Assembly: GCA_009780285.1 (NCBI GenBank)
Contig: WRAL01000021.1
Span: 1 to 10,608, forward strand
DNA from: Treponema sp.
GTDB lineage: Bacteria; Spirochaetota; Spirochaetia; Treponematales; Breznakiellaceae
Reading direction: 5' to 3'
Length of the DNA: 10,608 nucleotides
Shown here: one piece after another, positions 5,567 through 10,608 of the stretch
Layout: each line of letters starts with the position of its first letter
Position numbering within the stretch: the first letter of the stretch is position 1
Translations under genes and position numbers: made by a program
The notes under the pieces: generated by a model
What the model was told of the DNA's origin: nothing
What the model saw: the letters and a program-made list of their open reading frames with translations, nothing else
Databases searched by the model: none

Positions 5567-6601
5567 ATGATGGAAAAAATCGACGGCAGGCTTTACGAGC
5601 CGGCGCCGGGCTTCGAGGGGCATTTGCGCGCCGAGCTTCCCGGCGCCGCCGGCATGGGCCACCTGATCCACGACACGCGCCTTACGCCGGAGGTTTTTTG
5701 GCACAGGAATTGTTGGCTCGAGCCTTTTCGCCTGAAATTTTCGTCCATTGGCGAGGCGGCCTCGGCCCTGCGCGGCATACAGCGCAATTGGGCGCCGAGC
5801 CCGCGCGCTTTTTTTCGCAGGGGCGCGCTTATCGCGTCGAAACTGCCAAGCATACGCGCAAAGCCGCGCGCCTTTCCCTGGAGCGCGCCGGAAGCGCCCA
5901 TGGGCGCCTGGACGCTCATAGGCGAGGGAGAGATGATCGCCAGCGCGCGCTGCTCAAGCCCTTTCCCGGCCGGCGCCATCGAGTTTAAGCAGGACAAGGA
6001 AGGCCCGCCAAGCCGCGCGTACCTTAAGCTTTGGGAAGCGCTCGCGCGCCTGCGAACATGGCCGGAGCCCGGCGCGCGCTGCCTTGACGTTGGCGCAAGT
6101 CCCGGCGGCTGGACATGGGCGCTGGCACGTCTTGGCGCGCAGGTTCTTTCCATTGACAGGGCGCCCTTGGACGAACGCATTGCGGCAATGCCTGGCGTAA
6201 CCTTTCAGCGAGGCGACGCCTTTGCGCTGGGGCCGCAGGACATAGGAAGAGTGGACTGGCTTTTTTGCGACGCGGCCTGCTATCCGGCAAAACTCTACGG
6301 CTGGATCCAAAAATGGCTTGAAAGCGGACTTTGCAAAAATTTTGTTTGCACGATTAAGATGCAGGGAACAGTTGGGACCCCAAACGCAAGCGATGTTGAT
6401 TGTATTCGGAGGGTACATACCCAACCCTTTAGGGCGGGGTATGTACCCTCCGAAAATCACCTTACCCAAACAACATACCCCGCCACTCATGGCGGGGTTG
6501 TTGATTTTGAAACGCCCAAGCTCTTTGCAAGAATCCCGGGAAGCGCCGTCGCGCATATGCATCACAACAAGCACGAGCTTACCTGGATGCTTTGCGCCTA
6601 A
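5567..6601 (+). CDS. RlmM/FtsJ-type rRNA ribose 2'-O-methyltransferase with an in-frame insertion
   Basis: This 344-residue protein is built like RlmM, which 2'-O-methylates a cytidine in 23S rRNA: an N-terminal RNA-binding part (about 1-140), then a FtsJ-like Rossmann domain. SAM motif I is LDVGASPGGWTW (173-184). The K-D-K-E catalytic tetrad is visible: Lys154 (SRAYLKL), Asp235 (FCDA), Lys264 (TIKMQG) and Glu337 (HNKHE). From memory, RlmM enzymes have about 40 residues between the last Lys and Glu; here there are 73. The excess is explained by a 105-bp palindromic insertion that adds 35 residues (about 279-313) without breaking the frame. Start: ATG at 5567 (a second ATG follows at 5570), five bases after a -10 box, with no Shine-Dalgarno. 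Whether the insertion leaves the enzyme active is unknown. Exact RNA target is inferred. Confidence 0.85.
   Translation: MMEKIDGRLYEPAPGFEGHLRAELPGAAGMGHLIHDTRLTPEVFWHRNCWLEPFRLKFSSIGEAASALRGIQRNWAPSPRAFFRRGALIASKLPSIRAKPRAFPWSAPEAPMGAWTLIGEGEMIASARCSSPFPAGAIEFKQDKEGPPSRAYLKLWEALARLRTWPEPGARCLDVGASPGGWTWALARLGAQVLSIDRAPLDERIAAMPGVTFQRGDAFALGPQDIGRVDWLFCDAACYPAKLYGWIQKWLESGLCKNFVCTIKMQGTVGTPNASDVDCIRRVHTQPFRAGYVPSENHLTQTTYPATHGGVVDFETPKLFARIPGSAVAHMHHNKHELTWMLCA
6394..6506. mobile_element. In-frame palindromic element within the rlmM homologue
   Basis: Two copies of TGTTGATT (6394-6401 and 6499-6506) lie exactly 105 bp apart, a multiple of three. Between them are two hairpins. The first pairs TTCGGAGGGTACATACCC (6405-6422) with its perfect complement at 6437-6454, around a loop containing CCC-TTTA-GGG. 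The second pairs ACCCCGCC (6477-6484) with GGCGGGGT (6491-6498) over the loop ACTCAT, extended by CAACA/TGTTG across one bulged T. In addition 6433-6444 is complementary to 6473-6484, so the two hairpins can exchange partners. Removing one repeat and the element joins DVD directly to FETPKLF and restores a normal spacing. No transposase is encoded. It behaves like a REP or Rickettsia-palindromic-element type unit, but I do not recognise the family. Confidence 0.75.
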
Positions 6602-6611
6602 AAGCGATTGC

Positions 6612-8423
6612 TTAAAGTCTGCGCGCGTAAACCTCGAAGGTATCGCCTAGCGAAAATGCGCGGCTTAGAGCGAATAGCATTTTATGCAAAATATTTTTTT
6701 CGCCCCGCGCGAATCTCCTGATTAAAGGAAAGCGCTCGGGATGATGGCCGGTAACCACAATCCTTTCAACCCTAAAGCCGGCAAGCGCAAGCGCCTTTTT
6801 GCAGGAGCCGGGCGACCAGAGCGTCCAATGATCCTCGGGACTGCGGCGAAGGAACTCGCGAAGCGAGCGCCGACCCGAAATGCCCGAGAACGAGGGCGTG
6901 GAAAAAGCCAATACCCCCCCGGGCTTTAACACGCGCCGTATTTCCGCAAGCGCGCTACGGCAATCCTCGAAGTGCTCGATCACGTACCAGAGCGTAATCG
7001 CGTCGAATTGGCATTCGTCGAAAAGGCCGGGAGTGAAAAAGCCTTGGCATGCGGGAAGGCCAAGACTTTGCCTTACGTAACTTACCGCGTCCGGCGAGGG
7101 ATCGATGCCCTGCGGGGAAAAGCCTTCGTCGCGCGCCGCGGCAAGAAAAGGGCCGTAGGCGCAGCCTATGTCGAGTATGGCGGCGCCGACAAGCCGGGCC
7201 GGCAAGAGCGCCTTGATTCGCGCGATGCGTTTTTTTGCCATGGCGATTAGGTTTGGAAAATCCTCGATATAGGTTTTGCCGTATTGTTTTTGATATAATT
7301 CAAAGAAATATTCCCTGCTATATTGCAGAGCGGGCGGCGCCGTTCTTGCCATGCTTATAGCGCCGCACTGCGCGCAGCGTTTGTAGGCGCGTTCGTCAAA
7401 GCGCGCCAAGGGGGGGGCGCTCAAGGGAGCGCCGCAGATCGCGCAGTCGCGCATAGGGCTTGGCGAAAATCCGCTTAGCAATTGCGCCAGGCTCAGTTCA
7501 GGCTTGCGATCGATGCCATGACGAACGGCCAAGGCGCGACAGCGCCGGGCAAGGCTTTCAAGAAAGGCCGCGTTCGCGCGACCATTTTTTATTAATTTTT
7601 TGGCTAGCTTTTTCGCCTTTGCAGTGCCCGCGCCCAGCGAATAGAAGCCGGCCTTTTTCGCAAGCCTTTCATGCAGGCGCGTGGGCGAAAGAAGCGCAAC
7701 CGAAACGCCCGCGTACAGCGCCTCGAAAGCGGTAAGGCCAAAATGCGTAATCGCCAAATCATATTCGCCTATGCGCGCGCTTAAATTAGGCAGGGCTTCC
7801 AGAGCCTCGATTCCGCGCCACTGCCCTGCCCCGCTTTTGCCTAAATTGCCTATCAAAATGCTTGCGGTCGGGCCTTCGTTGCCGACGCCTTCAAGCGCTA
7901 ACGATAAGGCCGACGCGATCGCCGCGCCAAGCCCGGCTTTGTCCTCCTGGCCAAACGTTATCAATATTTTTGGCGCGTTTACGACTGATGTTTTTTTGGG
8001 GATAAAATCTTTTGGAAGCGGCAGGAGCGAAGGGCCAGCGACATTCGGCTCGGACTTGCAAAGGTTTGGAAGAATATCGACAAGAAAATCAAAATGCCCT
8101 CGATGATCCCCGCCCTCATCTATGCCAACAACCGGCGCGACGCTCGCCCAAAGATCGTATTCCTCGCGCGAGGTACGGAAAAGATCCAATACGACAAGGC
8201 TCCAGGAATTGCCCTCGATGTCGGCCTTGCTCGCGGCGATCCATCGTTCGTCCAATAGCTCGCGCGCATAGGCCGCACCTTGAGAGGCGGCCGGAAGGAA
8301 AAGCGTCGCTTCCCTTCCCAGCGCGCGAAGATCGTTGACAAGGCGCAAGCATCGGGTCAAATGCCCGCCTCCCAGCCCGCACGAACAGGCTGGGACGACA
8401 AGGATCGCGCCGGGACGCGTCAT
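6612..8423 (-). CDS. PseG-like GT-B domain fused to a zinc ribbon and SAM methyltransferase
   Basis: This 603-residue protein has three parts. Residues 1-315 resemble PseG, a GT-B-fold enzyme that cleaves UDP from a trideoxy sugar in pseudaminic acid synthesis: GLGGGHLTRCLRLVNDL (16-32) matches the family GxGHxxRxxxLA motif, with ITFG (155-158), and THFGLTAFEALYAGV (226-240) sits in the nucleotide-binding position. Residues 327-353 form a zinc ribbon (CAIC...CAQC, Cys327/330/350/353). Residues about 395-600 are a class I methyltransferase, with DIGCAYGPFL (418-427), GIDPS (439-443), LWYVIEHFED (478-487) and LKPGGVLAFSTP (499-510). The start overlaps the cytidylyltransferase stop as ATGA, with an AAGGAAG Shine-Dalgarno at 8431-8437. 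It is the last gene of the operon. It contains C8 (7410-7417) and G7 (6914-6920) runs as read on its strand. Hydrolase versus glycosyltransferase activity is unresolved. Confidence 0.8.
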   Translation of the reverse strand: MTRPGAILVVPACSCGLGGGHLTRCLRLVNDLRALGREATLFLPAASQGAAYARELLDERWIAASKADIEGNSWSLVVLDLFRTSREEYDLWASVAPVVGIDEGGDHRGHFDFLVDILPNLCKSEPNVAGPSLLPLPKDFIPKKTSVVNAPKILITFGQEDKAGLGAAIASALSLALEGVGNEGPTASILIGNLGKSGAGQWRGIEALEALPNLSARIGEYDLAITHFGLTAFEALYAGVSVALLSPTRLHERLAKKAGFYSLGAGTAKAKKLAKKLIKNGRANAAFLESLARRCRALAVRHGIDRKPELSLAQLLSGFSPSPMRDCAICGAPLSAPPLARFDERAYKRCAQCGAISMARTAPPALQYSREYFFELYQKQYGKTYIEDFPNLIAMAKKRIARIKALLPARLVGAAILDIGCAYGPFLAAARDEGFSPQGIDPSPDAVSYVRQSLGLPACQGFFTPGLFDECQFDAITLWYVIEHFEDCRSALAEIRRVLKPGGVLAFSTPSFSGISGRRSLREFLRRSPEDHWTLWSPGSCKKALALAGFRVERIVVTGHHPERFPLIRRFARGEKNILHKMLFALSRAFSLGDTFEVYARRL

Positions 8424-9157
8424 CGCCGGGCTTCCTTGGAGGAAAAGGCTTTTTCGTAAGCGCGCAGAATAGACGCGCCGGCATAGCGCTCGCCGGGGGC
8501 AAAATCGCCCGCACGTTCCATGTCGTCAAGCGCGGCGTAAATTTTCACCGCGCGTTCGTAGTCTTCGCTTGTGTCGACGGTAAGGCGCGCGCCGGATTTA
8601 CGCCAGGCAATAGGCGCAAGCGGCCTGTGCAAAAGAAAAATTTCGGGGTTGCCGTAAAGGTAGGGGCAGACATGCTCGCGCTCGCTGACAGCCTTTGCGT
8701 TTTGCTCGGCCTCAAACAGCGCTCCTGCAAGCACGGACTCAACCCCGGCGCCGTGGGGAAGGCCGGAATAGCCGGCATAATCCGCGCGCAACTCAAGCGC
8801 TTGCGCGTTTATCGCGATGGCCGCGTCGATAAAGACAAAAGGATTGTCGCCGGTGGCTCGTATCACGCGATCCAGGGACAGTTCCCGCGCCGCGATGCAA
8901 TAGCGCGCAAGAACATCGTCCTTGGGGCCTTTGATAAGCGCGAAGCCGGCTTCCTCGGCCAGGGGAGCGAAGGCGGCTTGCGCGTCGGCGGGACATGCAA
9001 GCGCGCGGGCGTCGGCCGGAATTTCCCGCAGCGCTTCCATCACGCGCAGGATCAGTGGGCGGCCGCCTAATAAAAGCATGGATTTTCCCGGCAGGCGCGA
9101 GGAGTCCAGGCGAGCCTGCAACACAATCCCTATTCTTTCCCTCGCGAGCGTCGCCAT
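8420..9157 (-). CDS. SpsF-like cytidylyltransferase
   Basis: This 245-residue protein of the SpsF/NeuA-like GT-A nucleotidyltransferase family activates a sugar or sugar acid by transfer of a nucleotide, usually CMP. Motifs are IVLQARLDSSRLPGK (11-25, NTP-binding loop), VIRATGDNPF (98-107, metal-binding Asp), SEREHVCPYLY (158-168) and RLTVDTSEDY (191-200). The length is normal for the family. The frame is open up to 9238, but the extra 27 residues run into the end of the upstream gene and lack family features, so I chose the ATG at 9155-9157, 20 bp after the previous stop. The Shine-Dalgarno there (GGTACGGA) is weak. The stop overlaps the next start by four bases. Its neighbours suggest it activates the sugar used by this operon. 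The substrate cannot be read from the sequence. Confidence 0.85.
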   Translation of the reverse strand: MATLARERIGIVLQARLDSSRLPGKSMLLLGGRPLILRVMEALREIPADARALACPADAQAAFAPLAEEAGFALIKGPKDDVLARYCIAARELSLDRVIRATGDNPFVFIDAAIAINAQALELRADYAGYSGLPHGAGVESVLAGALFEAEQNAKAVSEREHVCPYLYGNPEIFLLHRPLAPIAWRKSGARLTVDTSEDYERAVKIYAALDDMERAGDFAPGERYAGASILRAYEKAFSSKEARR

Positions 9158-9177
9158 TCCGTACCGTTTATTTTGCT

Positions 9178-10206
9178 TTAGGCCGAGGTTTCCTGCCCCA
9201 GCGCGGGAAAATCTTCCTCGGCGCCGGAATGGTTCCAAAGACTAAAAATCGTGCGGGGATCGCGCCTCCAGCGATAGCGGTTCGTGTGAACCCAGCGCCG
9301 GCCTTCGGAAAAATCCTTGCAGGCGCCCTTGAATTGCCTGGCCGCCTGAAAAAGATAGCCAGGAAATTTGAGCAAAGGCAAATGCGCGCAGTCCTTGCGA
9401 AAGGCCGGCGCAAGATTCTTTAAATAAAAACGTCGGTAATCATCGCCTGAAGTTGTGTCCTCGGGAATAGGATCCATTTCGTAGGCCAGCTTGACCGATC
9501 GAGTCACCGCTATTTCCTCTCCCCAAAGGTGGGCGCGAAAGCCGAAATCCATAAGCTGCCAATACGGGCTTTTGATCGTCCAGTCAAAACCGCCCATGCC
9601 GACAAAAAGTTCCTTGTCATAAATTCCCACGCCCTCAACCGGGTAAAGCGTTCGAAGGCCTTCCTGCGAAAAAACCGCGCCGCGCGTCTGTTCCTTTTTT
9701 TGCAGCATCACCGGCATTCTAAGCGTGGGAAGCGTGTCGAAGCGCGGGCCCTGCATTAAGGGAACGGTGCAAAGGCGCGCGCTTGTTTCGCGTTTTCCGT
9801 CCTGATCGAGGACCGTCCTTCGCAGCCTGTCGGCCATGCGCCGCGCCCCCCCCCCGGTAATAAAACGAAGGTCGCTCCAGAGCGTGAAGAAAAGCGGCGT
9901 GTCTATTTCCGATGCGGCAAGGTTTATCTGCTCGCCAAGGCTTGCGCTTTCTTTAAGCAAGACAAAACGCACGAAGGGAAATTCGCGCGAAAGATCTTCA
10001 ATATCGTAGGCCGCCGGCGGCGATTCGATGGAAACCACAAGGTCGAAGCCGGTTTTCGCCAAGTCGGCGAAAAGATTGCGCCTGCAACGCCTGCTGCCAC
10101 GGTTTAAAAGCGCCACGGAAAGGCCGGTTGATCCCAGGCGTTCGTTGCCGCCCATTACGGTATAAGTTGGAAGCATCTCGTTAAAAGTTGTAGGTATAGT
10201 ATTCAT
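9178..10206 (-). CDS. GT2-like glycosyltransferase with an internal G10 tract
   Basis: A protein of 342 residues if started at the ATG at 10204-10206, which overlaps the upstream gene by 26 bp. A second ATG at 10174-10176, four bases after that gene's stop, is also possible, and neither has a clear Shine-Dalgarno. The fold looks like GT-A family 2: STGLSVALLNRGSRRCRRNL near the start, FPFVRFVLLKES then LAASEIDTPLFFTLWSDLRFI (SDL in the DxD position, about 111-113), and later GVGIYDKELFVGMGGFDWTIKSPYWQLMDFGFRAHLWGEE (about 193-232), the acceptor-side pattern of GT2 enzymes. A run of ten G on the coding strand (9846-9855) encodes Gly118-Gly120 and part of Ala121. Slippage there would truncate the protein. 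Sugar donor and acceptor are unknown, and the cluster suggests glycan transfer. Confidence 0.72.
   Translation of the reverse strand: MNTIPTTFNEMLPTYTVMGGNERLGSTGLSVALLNRGSRRCRRNLFADLAKTGFDLVVSIESPPAAYDIEDLSREFPFVRFVLLKESASLGEQINLAASEIDTPLFFTLWSDLRFITGGGARRMADRLRRTVLDQDGKRETSARLCTVPLMQGPRFDTLPTLRMPVMLQKKEQTRGAVFSQEGLRTLYPVEGVGIYDKELFVGMGGFDWTIKSPYWQLMDFGFRAHLWGEEIAVTRSVKLAYEMDPIPEDTTSGDDYRRFYLKNLAPAFRKDCAHLPLLKFPGYLFQAARQFKGACKDFSEGRRWVHTNRYRWRRDPRTIFSLWNHSGAEEDFPALGQETSA
9846..9855. repeat. Homopolymer (C)10 / (G)10 inside the glycosyltransferase gene
   Basis: Ten consecutive C on the plus strand, read as GGG GGG GGG G in the minus-strand gene. It is the longest homopolymer I found in the window. 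G/C tracts of this length are typical contingency loci for slipped-strand phase variation. Confidence 0.8.
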
Positions 10207-10608
10207 CGCACCCCGCGCAAAGGCCCTCGTAGCGCGCCTCGGCCTGTCGCTCGTAATGCGAAAGGCCCCTTTCCCAAATCGCCTCGAAGGTTTCGGCGAA
10301 AGCGTTTCCAAGCGAGATCGCGCCGCCGTCCTTCGCGCCTGAGCCTATTTGCTGGCGGCAAAGGGGAACCTCGCCGTCGATCAAAATAGGCATGTCGCGC
10401 ATAAGGTGCCAACAAGGCTGCCGTTGTACCGGCGAAAGATCCGATGCCTGCCTGTTTGGCAGCATCCCGCAAAAGTCGTCGTATTTTTGTATAATAACAT
10501 TTTCAGAACGTCCTAGCGTTTGTTTCCATGAGCGGTAAAAATTTTCGATATCGTCCTCGGCGCCCAAAACGCGCAGGGCCTGAACGTATGTGTCGCCGGG
10601 AAAAAGCG
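10181..10608 (-). CDS. SPASM-domain C-terminal part of a radical SAM protein (spiro-SPASM type; 5' end outside window)
   Basis: The frame runs to the right edge without an in-frame stop, reading from the edge as LFPGDTYVQALRVLGAED. The TTG at 10565-10567 is therefore not a convincing start and the gene is partial. About 141 residues are seen. Spaced cysteines in FCGML, PCWHL, PLCRQQ and the final LCAGCDEYYTYNF are the auxiliary Fe-S cluster pattern of SPASM domains. The strings PILIDGEVPLCRQQ and SLGNAFAETFEAIW are classic SPASM features (I/V-x-x-D-G-x-V-x-x-C; lGn-x-x-e-x-l-x-x-i-W). From memory, the 'spiro-SPASM' family is spirochaete-specific and often lies beside SpsF-like genes. The radical SAM CxxxCxxC core would be upstream of the window. 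Reaction unknown. It is the most upstream visible gene of the glycan-type operon. Confidence 0.8.
   Translation of the reverse strand, partial: LFPGDTYVQALRVLGAEDDIENFYRSWKQTLGRSENVIIQKYDDFCGMLPNRQASDLSPVQRQPCWHLMRDMPILIDGEVPLCRQQIGSGAKDGGAISLGNAFAETFEAIWERGLSHYERQAEARYEGLCAGCDEYYTYNF

Noticed and set aside
5530..5988. Plus-strand frame beginning near the rlmM promoter
   Set aside because: It runs in another frame over the rlmM start, spans its -10 box, and the translation is a basic low-information sequence.
9158..9238. N-terminal extension of the cytidylyltransferase to the earlier ATG at 9238
   Set aside because: It would overlap the glycosyltransferase gene by about 60 bp, and the extra residues lack family similarity. 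The family start matches the ATG at 9157.
10207..10311. N-terminal extension of the glycosyltransferase to the ATG at 10311
   Set aside because: It would overlap the SPASM coding region by over 130 bp with an Arg-rich sequence atypical of GT2 enzymes.

Overview
This 10.6 kb, GC-rich window looks like a spirochaete chromosome, probably from the Treponema lineage. The assignment is inferred from gene content: a C-terminal fragment that fits the spirochaete radical SAM 'spiro-SPASM' family, an SpsF-like cytidylyltransferase beside a GT2-like protein, and a TPR plus NHL-repeat protein pair. I could not run a search to confirm it.

Layout. (1) Positions 1-3293, plus strand: the end of surE, a TPR protein, and a large exported TPR/NHL/VWA-like protein. 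They are tightly packed, with a short gap carrying a strong Shine-Dalgarno and then an ATGA overlap, and look like one operon. A weak terminator follows. (2) 3387-4070, plus: a HAD-family pyrimidine 5'-nucleotidase, probably translated from a leaderless mRNA. (3) 4027-5202, minus: an Rsm22-family methyltransferase-like protein with iron-sulfur ligand cysteines, overlapping the HAD gene tail to tail by 44 bp. (4) 5203-5566: a structured intergenic region between divergent genes. It holds a 110-bp inverted-repeat element (MITE-like, TA at both ends), three small hairpins, a CACGGAG repeat array, and a 14-bp direct repeat flanking the last two. (5) 5567-6601, plus: an RlmM/FtsJ-type rRNA 2'-O-methyltransferase whose reading frame is interrupted in frame by a 105-bp palindromic element bounded by 8-bp direct repeats. 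(6) 6612-10608, minus: a four-gene operon read from the right edge: spiro-SPASM protein (partial), GT2-like glycosyltransferase, SpsF-like cytidylyltransferase, and a PseG-like/zinc-ribbon/SAM-methyltransferase fusion. It ends 10 bp from rlmM, tail to tail.

How the genes may work together. The minus-strand operon has the parts expected for making and attaching an unusual nucleotide-activated sugar: CMP-sugar synthesis, a nucleotide-sugar hydrolase or GT-B-like step, methylation, and a glycosyltransferase. The glycosyltransferase carries a G10 homopolymer inside its coding sequence, a plausible phase-variation switch. A surface or flagellar glycan is the natural guess but is inference. The middle of the window holds two RNA/ribosome-linked methyltransferase genes, each touched by a different palindromic element. 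The strongest oddity is the in-frame element in the rlmM homologue, which resembles in behaviour the palindromic elements that insert into Rickettsia coding genes.
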